NCBI GenBank assembly: GCA_964650705.1
Contig: CAZYUJ010000002.1
Coordinates: 124,001-188,000, forward strand
Length of the DNA: 64,000 nucleotides
DNA from: Faeciplasma sp964650705
Lineage (GTDB): Bacteria; Bacillota; Clostridia; Oscillospirales; Ruminococcaceae
Direction: 5' to 3'
Of the stretch, positions 34,275 through 42,972 are shown piece by piece. The notes beneath the pieces are model-generated. The model saw nothing but the letters and a program-made list of their open reading frames with translations, searched no databases and was not told where the DNA came from. Position 1 is the first letter of the stretch. Each line of letters opens with the position of its first letter. Position numbers and translations under genes: made by a program.

Positions 34275-34286
34275 GTAAAACAAGGA

Positions 34287-34853
34287 TTATTGTTTCGATT
34301 CGTCGATTTTTTTGATAGTATCCTCAAGAATTTCCTCACGCAATCTTTTCAACCAATCGTTCCACTCAACCTTATCAGCACCGTATGTCAAGGCATCCTG
34401 ATATTCATTAGGCGTCCACGTAGAAATGTCAGACTCATTGTGTGCAACAAGAGCCTCCATATTATCAAGAGCTTTATAAAGCTTTGCTTCCTTTGTTTTA
34501 AGAGCATCCATTTCATCAAAGAGCTCTTTGAAATCATTTCGGGTATTTTCGGGAAGCCGATCAAGCAAAGCGTCTATCGCTTTCTTCTCAACCTCTTCGT
34601 GAGCATCAGTTTTTATATATGCCGGGATATCCCCTGTTATCGCTTCGCCGAAATCATGAATTATACACATTCTGATGACCTTATTAATGTCAACATCAGG
34701 GAACTCGTTGGCGATGAGCATCGGTATAAGCGCAAGTCTCCATGAATGGTCAGCGACGGTTTCACGCTGGCCGTCAATATTCCAGCAATGGCGGGGCGTT
34801 CTCTTTAGTATCTCTATAAAGTTTAAAAAATCAATAAGCTCTCGCTGAGTCAT
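34287..34853 (-). CDS. YfbR-like HD-domain phosphohydrolase
   Basis: The 188-residue protein has R.CW...R.E.VA.HSWR (RETVADHSWRLA), then IIHDFGEAITGDIPAY, the His/His-Asp arrangement of the YfbR/HDDC2 5'-deoxynucleotidase group. It probably dephosphorylates dNMPs and so shapes nucleotide pools. It lies 14 bases after a DUF1576 gene and is likely co-transcribed with it. Confidence 0.82.
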   Translation of the reverse strand: MTQRELIDFLNFIEILKRTPRHCWNIDGQRETVADHSWRLALIPMLIANEFPDVDINKVIRMCIIHDFGEAITGDIPAYIKTDAHEEVEKKAIDALLDRLPENTRNDFKELFDEMDALKTKEAKLYKALDNMEALVAHNESDISTWTPNEYQDALTYGADKVEWNDWLKRLREEILEDTIKKIDESKQ

Positions 34854-34867
34854 AAGTTTATACCCTT

Positions 34868-36289
34868 CTAAATATCAGTATCAAATCTTTCTTTAACTCC
34901 GTAGAAATCAAGAATCGGCAAAAGGATCAATGCGGTCAATCCTGCGGTGAAGCCGCCGTTATATAAGACGAATCCGCCGTGAACAGAAGCAGTTATGCAA
35001 CAGATCATTGCGCTTGCAAATCCCGCAACAACGCCGATCTTCCAGCCATACTTTCCCGCGAACGGACAAAGTCCTGTCGCGAAGGCAAAGGCATTAATAT
35101 ATGTTTGTGATGATATCGACCATGGAATCGGCTCGCCTTCGATCGTGCAGATCAAGCACACAAGACCGAACAGCAACAAATATCCAAGTCCTATCGGCCA
35201 AACGTTTCTCGGATGCTGGCCGTCAAAGGAGAACGTAAGCGCTCCGAAAATGACGCCCACCGTTGCGCCCGAAAGACCTGAGCCATCGGGAATTACAGGC
35301 AGCAGATACGACACAAGTGAAAGAAGACCGATATATATAAATACGCAAAGACCGTATACAGCCAGATTTATCAAGCAAACCGGTGCGCCGAATTTGTCGA
35401 CAAAGTCAACACCGTAGCCCGTAGACCTCACAAGATGTCCATAGCCCTTAAAGCTCTTTCCGTTTAACAAATAGCCCCACAAAAGCGTTATTCCGAAAAA
35501 CAGAATAAAGAACAAATATATCATCAAATAGTGTTTTCCGCTGTATGGGTCATAATTCGGATTGTTGCCGACGATAGGCTCAGGAGATTCAACTCCGAGT
35601 GTCGGGTACATAAACGAATATACAAAAATGCCCATTATTCCGATCGCAAGACCCGCCTTATATAGATTGTATCCTCGATGCATAGCGGATGTGCCGGGAA
35701 TGAGAGCAGGAACCAAGAATCCCGAAAGGATTCCGAAGATGATCGCCACTATAAATCCTATGAAGGAGAAATGAGCGTGTCCGAGGCTGAATCCCTCACC
35801 CTCAAAATATCTGAATGTGAAGTCGCTGATGAAAGGCCCGAGAGCTGTCGAAACCATAGCGATATTTAAATTTTCACCAAATGATCTTTTCGTGACTTTG
35901 CAGAATATAAACACGCCCAAAATCGTCGGCCACATATTGAACAGATTAAGTCCGAAGAAGCAATGGGCGATAACCAGGAAATAACCCGCAATAGTTGATG
36001 CACATATATTTTTGCAAGATATACGCATCATTAAGTTGCAGGCGAATCCGCAAAGAGAAGCGTTCAAGAAAGTTGCGGCAACGCCTCCCAATGCAAAATA
36101 ATCGGTAACGAGCTTACACGGTGAGGTCAGTATCAGCAAAAAGTTCTTTATTATATCAGATCCCTCTTTTGATACGATGCAGGAAATTACAGCAAAAACA
36201 AAGAACAATGATGAAATGAAAGAGGTGTAACGAAGAATTATTTTATCACTTTTTTGAGATATGGCATTAGAGCTAATGGGTTTATCCAT
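34868..36289 (-). CDS. DUF1576 multi-pass membrane protein
   Basis: The 473-residue, strongly hydrophobic protein has roughly 11-13 membrane segments and conserved Gly/Pro-rich loops (TFSFDGQHPRNVWPIGLGY, GTSAMHRGYNLYKAG). It matches the DUF1576 family of Clostridia, which is of unknown function and looks like a transporter or channel. GAGGTGAATTT precedes the ATG. A phosphohydrolase gene follows directly. Confidence 0.75.
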   Translation of the reverse strand: MDKPISSNAISQKSDKIILRYTSFISSLFFVFAVISCIVSKEGSDIIKNFLLILTSPCKLVTDYFALGGVAATFLNASLCGFACNLMMRISCKNICASTIAGYFLVIAHCFFGLNLFNMWPTILGVFIFCKVTKRSFGENLNIAMVSTALGPFISDFTFRYFEGEGFSLGHAHFSFIGFIVAIIFGILSGFLVPALIPGTSAMHRGYNLYKAGLAIGIMGIFVYSFMYPTLGVESPEPIVGNNPNYDPYSGKHYLMIYLFFILFFGITLLWGYLLNGKSFKGYGHLVRSTGYGVDFVDKFGAPVCLINLAVYGLCVFIYIGLLSLVSYLLPVIPDGSGLSGATVGVIFGALTFSFDGQHPRNVWPIGLGYLLLFGLVCLICTIEGEPIPWSISSQTYINAFAFATGLCPFAGKYGWKIGVVAGFASAMICCITASVHGGFVLYNGGFTAGLTALILLPILDFYGVKERFDTDI

Positions 36290-36322
36290 AAATTCACCTC
36301 GGTTAAACAGCTTAACGGATAT

Positions 36323-36351
36323 ATAATATCACAAATTGTATGATAAATCAA
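36323..36351 (-). promoter_or_regulatory. Promoter of DUF1576-HD operon
   Basis: Minus strand TTGATT (36351-36346), 17-bp spacer, TATTAT (36328-36323), 33 bases before the ATG. The -35 box abuts the pyk terminator. Confidence 0.5.
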
Positions 36352-36358
36352 CAAAAAA

Positions 36359-36380
36359 GAGCTGCTCTTTCAAGCAGCTC
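36359..36380 (-). terminator. Terminator of oadB-oadG-pyk operon
   Basis: 8-bp stem GAGCTGCT / AGCAGCTC with a 6-nt loop, then TTTTTTGTTGATTT on the minus strand, 12 bases after the pyk stop. Confidence 0.8.
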
Positions 36381-36392
36381 CGAAATATTGAG

Positions 36393-37808
36393 TTAGTTGA
36401 TCTTCTCAATTTTGATGATATTAGTGTTACCCGGTTTGCCGTTGATCTGACCGCCGGTCAGAACGACGTTATCATCTTTTCTGAGATTGAATATAGATTT
36501 CGCTTTGTTAAGTGCTGTATAGAACATGACCTCGACCGAATTATATTCCTCACACAAAACAGGAGTTACTCCCCAGCTAAGATTCAATTTGCGCCAGACC
36601 TTTTCGGAAGTTGTTGCGCCCATAATATCAACAGGACAACGGAAACGGCTGACCATGCGCGCTGTTTTTCCGCTGAGCGAATTGACAACTATCGCTCTGG
36701 CATCCAGATCGATAGCCATTGAGCAGGTAGAGTGAGATATAGCGTCAATATTGTTCTTGATCTTAAATTCGGTAGTTTTAAAGAGCTTGATATAATCGAT
36801 ACGCTTTTCAGTGAAGCTTGCGATCTCAACCATATTTCTTAATGCCTCAACAGGATATTTTCCGGATGCGGTCTCGCCGGAAAGCATGATTGCGGATGTA
36901 CCGTCATATACAGCGTTTGCAACGTCGGAAAGCTCAGCCCTTGTAGGACGGGGATTGTGGATCATAGACTCAAGCATTTCAGTCGCAGTGATAACTCGAA
37001 TGCCCAAAAGTCTACACTTGTTGATAAGATATTTCTGAATCGACGGGACTTCAACAAAGGGGATCTCAACACCCAAGTCTCCTCTTGCGATCATGATACC
37101 GTCAGCGATCTCACAGATCTCTTCAACGTTATCAACACCCGAACGGTTCTCGATCTTCGCGATTACGTCGATATCCTTTCCGCCGTTATCATCCAAAAAC
37201 TTGCGAAGTGATTCAACGTCACTCTTTTTTGATACGAAGGATGCAGCAACAAAATCAACGTCATTTTTAATGCCGAACAAAAGGTCAGCCTTGTCCTGAT
37301 CGCTCAAAAAGTCGTGCATCATGACTTTGTTGGGAAAATGCATGCTCTTTCTGTCAGAAAGCTCACCGCCGACAACAACACGGCATTTTGCATCGGGTCC
37401 GTTGATCTCAAGTACCTCGAACACTACAAGACCGTTATTAACGGTTACAGTGTCCCCTATCTTCAAATCGTCAGTAAGGTGAGCATAGCTTACGGAAACA
37501 CGAGTATTATCACCGATCACATCCTCTGTTGTGAAGGTAAATTCATCGCCGTCGTTAAGCACGATCTTTTTATTCTCAAAAGTTTTGATTCTGTATTCGG
37601 GACCTTTTGTATCGAGCATTATCGCAACGGGAAGTCCAAGCTTCTCACGAACTTTTTTGATAAGATCGATCTTGGTCTGATGCTCTTCGTGAGTGCCGTG
37701 TGAAAAGTTCAGTCTTGCTACGTTCATGCCTTCAAGACACATTTTTGTGATGATCTCTTCGCTCTCACAAGCGGGTCCTATCGTACAAATGACCTTTGTC
37801 TTTCTCAT
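36393..37808 (-). CDS. pyk: Pyruvate kinase
   Basis: Makes pyruvate and ATP from phosphoenolpyruvate. RKTKVICTIGPACES, MNVARLNFSHG, the signature region IDVIAKIENRSGVDN (catalytic Lys) and GDLGVEIPFVEVP with TATEMLESM are all present. Length 471 matches the short form that lacks the extra C-terminal PEP-utiliser domain of Bacillus enzymes. It lies 18 bases after a small OadG-like gene and shares its operon with oadB. Confidence 0.97.
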   Translation of the reverse strand: MRKTKVICTIGPACESEEIITKMCLEGMNVARLNFSHGTHEEHQTKIDLIKKVREKLGLPVAIMLDTKGPEYRIKTFENKKIVLNDGDEFTFTTEDVIGDNTRVSVSYAHLTDDLKIGDTVTVNNGLVVFEVLEINGPDAKCRVVVGGELSDRKSMHFPNKVMMHDFLSDQDKADLLFGIKNDVDFVAASFVSKKSDVESLRKFLDDNGGKDIDVIAKIENRSGVDNVEEICEIADGIMIARGDLGVEIPFVEVPSIQKYLINKCRLLGIRVITATEMLESMIHNPRPTRAELSDVANAVYDGTSAIMLSGETASGKYPVEALRNMVEIASFTEKRIDYIKLFKTTEFKIKNNIDAISHSTCSMAIDLDARAIVVNSLSGKTARMVSRFRCPVDIMGATTSEKVWRKLNLSWGVTPVLCEEYNSVEVMFYTALNKAKSIFNLRKDDNVVLTGGQINGKPGNTNIIKIEKIN

Positions 37809-37826
37809 ACATATTCTCCTTTTAAA

Positions 37827-37967
37827 TTACTTCTTTGATTTGGGCTCGGTAACTTTGTTGAGGATCATCGTAATCAAAATAATAACACCGATAACGATGA
37901 AGATGCCTAACATGCCAAATCCCATATAGGGAAGATTTTCAATAAATGCCATAGGGTTCATAATCAT
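37827..37967 (-). CDS. OadG-related small membrane subunit
   Basis: A 46-residue protein (44 if the second ATG is used) with one membrane helix, MGFGMLGIFIVIGVIILITM, followed by a short basic tail (EPKSKK). This is the layout of the gamma subunit of sodium-pump decarboxylases, which holds the alpha and beta subunits together. It lies 17 bases after oadB and 18 before pyk. AGGAAAGG lies 4 bases before the first ATG, favouring the longer form. The Pro-rich, biotin-linker part of longer OadG proteins is missing. Confidence 0.8.
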   Translation of the reverse strand: MIMNPMAFIENLPYMGFGMLGIFIVIGVIILITMILNKVTEPKSKK

Positions 37968-37984
37968 TATTCCTTTCCTATATA

Positions 37985-39076
37985 TTAACCGAAGAAGTTA
38001 AGAATCATACCGCCTGCGATTACAGAAGCGATCTGGCCGGAAACGTTTACACCGATCGAGTGCATCAAAAGGAAGTTCTGAGGATCTTCCTCAAGTCCGA
38101 GCTTGTGAACAACTCGTCCTGACATCGGGAACGCAGAAATACCTGCGGCGCCGATCATGGGGTTGATCTTTTTCTTCAGGAAGAGGTTTAAGAACTTAGC
38201 GAACAATACGCCGCCTGCAGTATCAAAGATGAAGGCTACAAGACCAAGTCCCAAAATAAGGAGAGTTTCACCTCTTAAGAATTCATCTGCCTGCATACGC
38301 AATGCAACGGTTATTCCCAAGAAAATCGTAACAAGGTTAGCCAAAACCTTCTGAGCAGTTTCTGAAAGTGAATTAAGAACGCCGCACTCACGGATGAGAT
38401 TACCGAACATTAAGAAGAAAATCAATTCCGCCGCATTTGGAGCTGCGATTGAGGAAACGATGAAGATAACGATCGGGAAAAGGATCTTCGTAGTCTTGGA
38501 AACAGACTTTTCGGAATATTCCATCTTTATCTTACGCTCATTCTTTGTTGTTAAGAGCTTGATCACCGGCGGTTGAATGATAGGAACAAGAGCCATATAG
38601 GAATATGCAGCTACCATGATCGCGCCAACGAAGTTAGAGTCAAGCGCTTGGGCTACTACGATAGATGTAGGGCCGTCGGCAGCGCCGATTATAGCGATGG
38701 AAGCAGCATCCTTGATGTCAAAGAACATAGATGCGAGACAAAGGGTGAAGAAAATGCCAAACTGTGCAGCCGCACCGAAGATCATAAGCTTCGGATTAGA
38801 AAGCAAAGGCCCGAAGTCGATCATTGCACCTATACCGATGAAAAGGATCAGCGGAAAGAGCTCAGTTGCGATACCGGCATCGAACAAAGTTTCGAGTGCT
38901 TCGACCGAAACGCCGGGAATATTTACGAAAATAGCGCCGAAGCCCATCGGGAGCAGCAAGGTAGGCTCCATATCCTTCTTGATGGCGAGATAAATAAGTA
39001 CGCCGCCTATTAACCACATAACAGCCTGTTGCCAGGTTATTTGTGTAATTGTCTCATACAAAAAACTTAGATCCAT
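37985..39076 (-). CDS. oadB: Sodium-translocating decarboxylase beta subunit
   Basis: The 363-residue protein has about 9-11 membrane segments and matches OadB/GcdB/MmdB subunits. FGAIFVNIPGV, FIGIGAMIDFGPLLSNP, IIGAADGPTSIVVAQ (the Asp in this block is the conserved sodium/proton site) and GISAFPMSGRVVHKLG are visible. It couples decarboxylation of a carboxybiotin to Na+ export. The carboxyltransferase (alpha) and biotin carrier genes are not adjacent; instead oadG-like and pyk follow. AAAGGAG precedes the ATG. Confidence 0.93.
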   Translation of the reverse strand: MDLSFLYETITQITWQQAVMWLIGGVLIYLAIKKDMEPTLLLPMGFGAIFVNIPGVSVEALETLFDAGIATELFPLILFIGIGAMIDFGPLLSNPKLMIFGAAAQFGIFFTLCLASMFFDIKDAASIAIIGAADGPTSIVVAQALDSNFVGAIMVAAYSYMALVPIIQPPVIKLLTTKNERKIKMEYSEKSVSKTTKILFPIVIFIVSSIAAPNAAELIFFLMFGNLIRECGVLNSLSETAQKVLANLVTIFLGITVALRMQADEFLRGETLLILGLGLVAFIFDTAGGVLFAKFLNLFLKKKINPMIGAAGISAFPMSGRVVHKLGLEEDPQNFLLMHSIGVNVSGQIASVIAGGMILNFFG

Positions 39077-39097
39077 TGTGATTCTCCTTTTATGTTG

Positions 39098-39132
39098 TTG
39101 CTGTAAACAGAAATATGTCCAAATTACAGCAA
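39098..39132. repeat. 9-bp inverted repeat in the oadB leader
   Basis: Perfect arms TTGCTGTAA (39098-39106) and TTACAGCAA (39124-39132), 17 bases apart, lie immediately downstream of the -10 box. It is either an operator at the transcription start or a 5' mRNA hairpin. Confidence 0.45.
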
Positions 39133-39136
39133 TTAT

Positions 39137-39145
39137 ATTATAGCA
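39137..39145 (-). promoter_or_regulatory. Extended -10 promoter of oadB operon
   Basis: Minus strand TGC-TATAAT (39145-39137). No good -35 is visible, as expected for an extended -10 promoter or one needing an activator. Confidence 0.45.
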
Positions 39146-39226
39146 TAAAAATCGATCAAATGCACTAATTTTATCAGATATTTTTACTCAAATTTGTTAA
39201 AGAAATTTTGTTGATATTAACAATAA

Positions 39227-39262
39227 AAAAAACTCTCCCCTATTATAAAGGAGAGAGGTTTT
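39227..39262 (-). terminator. Terminator of solute-binding protein gene
   Basis: Imperfect long stem (AAAACCTCTCTCC / GGGGAGAGTTTT on the minus strand), then TTTTATTGTT. It lies 13 bases after the stop at 39275. Confidence 0.75.
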
Positions 39263-39274
39263 GAATTAATAGCA

Positions 39275-40723
39275 TCAGCTATTTGCAGAGATATACTCAT
39301 CAACAAGATCGTTTTGTTCCTGGAGATAGTATTCGAAGGATTCGATGTACTGCTCCTTGAGCTGAGCCCAAGAGGTAGGAGTCGAGGATCTTGCAACGCC
39401 GTCGCGGAAGCTGTTGTATGCGCTGTTAAGGCTATCAGTGAAGTTGCCGTTATAGTACATACTGATGTTCTGCTGAGCGAGCTCATAGCAGTGATCATAC
39501 ATATCAAGCATCTCGTTGGTCCAGAGATAGGTTTCCTTGAGCTGCTTTCTGTCAATGTTAACAACAGTGGGGTCGATGATCTTGAAGCGTTCGCATGCTG
39601 CCAAGAGAGCAACGCCGTCAGGGTTCTCAGCACCGGTAACGATCATATAACCCTGAGGGATGGAGGTGAGGTAGTAATTGCCGTCGCCGTTCTGATAACG
39701 AGGAAGCGGAACGAACATAAGCTCGTTTTCGGTGATGTCACCCCAAACAGCAGAGATCTCTTCAACAGGACCGGTGAACTCGTCAACGGTTGCGATATAG
39801 AACAAGCAAAGGCCGTCCTTAAGACCTGCACCTGCTTCGTGATTGTTTCTGCCTGCCCAGTAGTTTGTACCTTCATGGTATGTGCAGTTATTCTTTACGA
39901 GATCGTAAAGAAGCGAGTTAGCAGCTTCAATAAGCGGATCGTCGAGGTTAGAATAGTAGTGACCGTTCTCGTCCTTACCTACGAGTTTCTTACCTGTTGC
40001 TTGCTGAACGAGAGCGTCGTTGAAGGAATAACCGTCAAGAGCGTATCTGTTCTCATCAGCATCGGAGAATTCCATGCACATTTCATAGAATACATCCCAT
40101 GTCCACTCGTCATTAGCATAGAGCTCAGCGGGATCATCAAATCCCCACTCGTCAATAACTCTTCTGTTATAAGGAACGATATGACGGAAAGTAACGTCAG
40201 TTACAAATGCAAAGTGGTGCTCGCCCAAAGCGAAGTACTCAGCCGCATCAGCCATACCCGACCAAAGAGGATCGGTATAGTCAACATAGTCGTCAACAGT
40301 CTGGAATGTACCCTTGATACAAGCCATGGGGAATGTTGCGGTAGAAGAAGAACCGGCCGGGAAGAAGTCAGGAGCATTGCCGGACAAAATAAGGTTAGCA
40401 AGCTCGTTATATCTCTCGTAATAGTCAACTTCGATCCACTTGATCTCGCAATTATACTTCTCCGTAAAGGTGAAGTAACCGGTGTTTACGATTTCGTCTT
40501 TAGAATAGTTGTGGAAACTGTCGTACCAAGAGCACCATTCGATGGTAGTACCTGTGGCGATAGTTTCGTCAGCATCAGGCAAGGTGATACCTGCTGCTGC
40601 AAGGATAGCTTCGGAGTCTTCTGTGGAAAGTGTGAGCTTAATGATCTGACGCTCGTTCTTGCCACAGCCGACAAGAACAAAGATCATGAGAAGAGCCAAA
40701 GCAATTGAAATAATTTTTTTCAT
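39275..40723 (-). CDS. Extracellular solute-binding lipoprotein (ABC family 1)
   Basis: Signal MKKIISIALALLMIFVLVGC with lipobox Cys20. The 482-residue body has the layout of carbohydrate-binding proteins of ABC importers: a first lobe near DEIVNTGYFTFTEKYNCEIK and an aromatic-rich cleft (WTWDVFYEMCMEF, YWAGRNNHEAGAG). No permease or ATPase gene is adjacent, so the ligand and partner transporter are unknown; polymeric or host sugars are plausible from context. It follows a surface-protein gene in the same direction after 108 bases, and AGGAGG precedes the ATG. Confidence 0.8.
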   Translation of the reverse strand: MKKIISIALALLMIFVLVGCGKNERQIIKLTLSTEDSEAILAAAGITLPDADETIATGTTIEWCSWYDSFHNYSKDEIVNTGYFTFTEKYNCEIKWIEVDYYERYNELANLILSGNAPDFFPAGSSSTATFPMACIKGTFQTVDDYVDYTDPLWSGMADAAEYFALGEHHFAFVTDVTFRHIVPYNRRVIDEWGFDDPAELYANDEWTWDVFYEMCMEFSDADENRYALDGYSFNDALVQQATGKKLVGKDENGHYYSNLDDPLIEAANSLLYDLVKNNCTYHEGTNYWAGRNNHEAGAGLKDGLCLFYIATVDEFTGPVEEISAVWGDITENELMFVPLPRYQNGDGNYYLTSIPQGYMIVTGAENPDGVALLAACERFKIIDPTVVNIDRKQLKETYLWTNEMLDMYDHCYELAQQNISMYYNGNFTDSLNSAYNSFRDGVARSSTPTSWAQLKEQYIESFEYYLQEQNDLVDEYISANS

Positions 40724-40765
40724 GATTGCCTCCTAGAAAAACACTTTGATCAGGCTCAAATCGCC

Positions 40766-40786
40766 CATCCCGCATTTCGCGGGATG
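40766..40786. other. Hairpin between surface-protein and solute-binding genes
   Basis: Perfect 8-bp stem CATCCCGC / GCGGGATG with a 5-nt loop in the 108-base gap. It has no T-tract, so it may be a processing or partial-termination site. Confidence 0.4.
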
Positions 40787-40831
40787 TTCGACATGAGACT
40801 AATTTATATTGGAGAAAGGAACTGTTGTCAA

Positions 40832-41968
40832 TTACTTCTTTTTCTTCTTAAGAACTATGAGAACAACAACTACTACGACAACTACAACAGCAACGACAGC
40901 AACGATGATGATAGTAGTCTGAGTAGCCTGCTCCTTAGCAGCAGCATCAGCAGCAGCCTTTTCCTCTGCTTCTATAGCAGCTTTTTCAGCAGCAGCTTCG
41001 TCTGCAGCCTTGTTAGCAGCAGCAGTCTTGTGGAGATCCTTGATCTCGTTGATTACTTCCTTAAGCTCTGCGATCTTTTCCTTAACAGGTTCAAGATCTC
41101 CGCCGTTGTCTTCCATATAGGTTACAGCAGCATAAGCCTCGTCATATGCAGCCTTGATAGCAGCAGTATCGTTACCTGCGTTCTTAGCGGTCTCCAAAGC
41201 GTTGTTTACAGCATCAATATAGGACTGATATGTACCCAAAGCAACTTCGCCCAATACGGTATTAACGCTGAGCTGAAGAGCAGCCTTAGCCTCTACCAAA
41301 GAAGCAAAGCCATAGTCGGGAATAGCATCGATAGCAGCCTGTGCAGTAGCAACAGCAGCATCAAGAGCAGCAGCGTCGGTAGCGTCAACGGACTTCACGG
41401 CATCAACAAGTGCCTGAGCAGCATCGATCTGAGGCTGAACTTCAGCAGCCTTAACGGATTCAACGTCTGCCATGGTGCCGTAGATAACACCAACGTAGCT
41501 AAGAGTGAAGTTAACGAGCTGCTTATCCCAAGAAGGAGCCTTGAAGTTTACTTCATCAGCAATTTCGAAATCGTTGTCGAAGTAATCACAGTTGAGCTCG
41601 ATGTAGTATTCGAATTCTTCGGTGACAACATAGTTGTTGTCAGCAGACTTCCACTGGTTGGAAGCAGTTACTGCCTCTGCAGCCAAAAGCCAAACTCTGA
41701 ACTGTTCATCAGCGGTACCCTTGATGTGTACAACAACGGATTCGCCCTTGTTCAAAGCTGTGGGAAGCTTGAGAGAGAACTGACCAAGTGCATCAGCCGT
41801 AACAGTGCCATCGCCCCAAACAACAACATCGGTAGAGTTCTCGGGAACGTTTACGCCGAAGTTATCGGTTGTGATTGCGATTTCGATTTCTTCGCCTTCA
41901 GCATTAACAAAAACAGTCATGCTGAGAAGCATGGCTAATGCCAAAAGAACGGATAACAGTTTTTTCAT
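40832..41968 (-). CDS. Membrane-anchored Ala-rich surface protein
   Basis: The 378-residue protein has a signal peptide (KKLLSVLLALAMLLSMTVFV), a beta-rich N-terminal domain (about 25-150, Trp-rich, possibly carbohydrate-binding-like), then a helical Ala-rich region (about 155-345; AQALVDAVKSVDATDAAALD) resembling FIVAR-type spacer repeats and ending in a coiled coil. A C-terminal membrane helix is nearly all valine (VVAVVVVVVVVVLIV) and ends KKKKK. The protein would be tethered with its N-terminus outside. It is divergent from an AraC regulator. Function unknown. GGAGGG precedes the ATG. Confidence 0.7.
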   Translation of the reverse strand: MKKLLSVLLALAMLLSMTVFVNAEGEEIEIAITTDNFGVNVPENSTDVVVWGDGTVTADALGQFSLKLPTALNKGESVVVHIKGTADEQFRVWLLAAEAVTASNQWKSADNNYVVTEEFEYYIELNCDYFDNDFEIADEVNFKAPSWDKQLVNFTLSYVGVIYGTMADVESVKAAEVQPQIDAAQALVDAVKSVDATDAAALDAAVATAQAAIDAIPDYGFASLVEAKAALQLSVNTVLGEVALGTYQSYIDAVNNALETAKNAGNDTAAIKAAYDEAYAAVTYMEDNGGDLEPVKEKIAELKEVINEIKDLHKTAAANKAADEAAAEKAAIEAEEKAAADAAAKEQATQTTIIIVAVVAVVVVVVVVVLIVLKKKKK

Positions 41969-42033
41969 AAAATGCCCTCCAAATAATTAGTTTTATAGTT
42001 CCGCCGATTTTAATAAAAAATCAACTTAACTAC

Positions 42034-42063
42034 TTGTATTTTATCACATATTTGTGCTATAAT
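42034..42063 (+). promoter_or_regulatory. Promoter of AraC-family regulator
   Basis: TTGTAT (42034-42039), 18-bp spacer ending TGC, TATAAT (42058-42063), 52 bases before the ATG. Confidence 0.55.
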
Positions 42064-42115
42064 CATTGCAGAATCGGTAATATTTATTGCGTTAAATCAG
42101 AAATGAGGTGTAAAT

Positions 42116-42967
42116 ATGGCTATTGAAGTATACCACCCCTTCGAAAGCGATATAATTTGCTACGGCGATAAAAGCGTTATCAATTGTCCGCCGCTCGATC
42201 CGCATCCCTTCCACAGACATAACGGATATGAGATTTATTATTTCATGTCGGGAAATGTCAATTTATATATTGAGCAGCAGTGTTATAATTTACGGCCCGG
42301 GGATCTCGTTATTATCAGTCCCGAACAGCTTCACCGAGTTGTTTATTTGAACTATCAAGTATATGAGCGTACGATAATAAACATCAAACAAAGCCTTATT
42401 GAAGAGCTTTCAAGCGTTAAGACCGATCTGTTGAAATGCTTTGAATTCCAAAGTAATGAAGAATTTAAGCACATACACCTGAGCCGTGATCAGCAGGAAG
42501 AATACATGGCGATGATCAAAAGGTTCAATGACTATTACTTCAGCAGTATTTACGGCCATGATATCAAAGCGAACTATGAATTATCAAACATTTTGATATT
42601 CATCAATAAGCTTTTCGAGAGCGCGCACACAACCGATAAAGAGAACGTGATGCCCGATCTCATCAGAGATGTCATGGACTATGTTCAGACGCATCTTTCG
42701 GAGACTATAACTCTTGAGATGCTCGCTACGGAATTCTATTTAAGCGGAAAATATATCAGCAGTCAGTTTAAGCAGCATACAGGCTTGACTCTTCGCACAT
42801 ACATACTCGATCAGCGCATCTCATACGCTAAAAAGCTGCTGAAAAACGGTGCTAACGTTTCCGAAGCATGCTACCGTTCGGGCTTCTCTGACTATGCTAA
42901 TTTCATCAGAACATTCACAAACTTGGTCGGTGTATCCCCCGGAAAGTTTGCCAGAGAAAACAAATGA
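42116..42967 (+). CDS. AraC-family transcriptional regulator
   Basis: The 283-residue protein has an N-terminal cupin domain (HPFHRHNGYEIYYFMSGNVN, LRPGDLVIISPEQLHRV) that would bind a sugar. The C-terminal pair of helix-turn-helix motifs covers about 185-283 (LEMLATEFYLSGKYISSQFK and SEACYRSGFSDYANFIRTF, with the family end VGVSPGKFARE). It likely senses a carbohydrate and controls the divergent surface/binding-protein genes or the GH98 gene downstream. GAGGTG precedes the ATG. Confidence 0.9.
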   Translation: MAIEVYHPFESDIICYGDKSVINCPPLDPHPFHRHNGYEIYYFMSGNVNLYIEQQCYNLRPGDLVIISPEQLHRVVYLNYQVYERTIINIKQSLIEELSSVKTDLLKCFEFQSNEEFKHIHLSRDQQEEYMAMIKRFNDYYFSSIYGHDIKANYELSNILIFINKLFESAHTTDKENVMPDLIRDVMDYVQTHLSETITLEMLATEFYLSGKYISSQFKQHTGLTLRTYILDQRISYAKKLLKNGANVSEACYRSGFSDYANFIRTFTNLVGVSPGKFARENK

Positions 42968-42972
42968 TCGCC

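Noticed and set aside
34206..34286. T-box leader for asnS
   Set aside because: The gap is only 81 bases with the promoter inside it, and no T-box core sequence or terminator/antiterminator pair is present.
39314..40708. 464-codon plus-strand frame opposite the solute-binding protein gene
   Set aside because: The minus-strand gene has signal peptide, lipobox, ribosome site and terminator. The antisense frame has none and looks like a codon-bias shadow.
40950..41450. Repetitive GCAGCAGC-type DNA as a tandem repeat or CRISPR
   Set aside because: It reflects the Ala-rich protein sequence. There is no regular unit with spacers. No CRISPR array was seen anywhere in the window.
40784..41938. 384-codon plus-strand frame opposite the Ala-rich surface gene, with Asn/Ser runs
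   Set aside because: Its low-complexity start is only the complement of the valine/lysine tail codons of the real gene.
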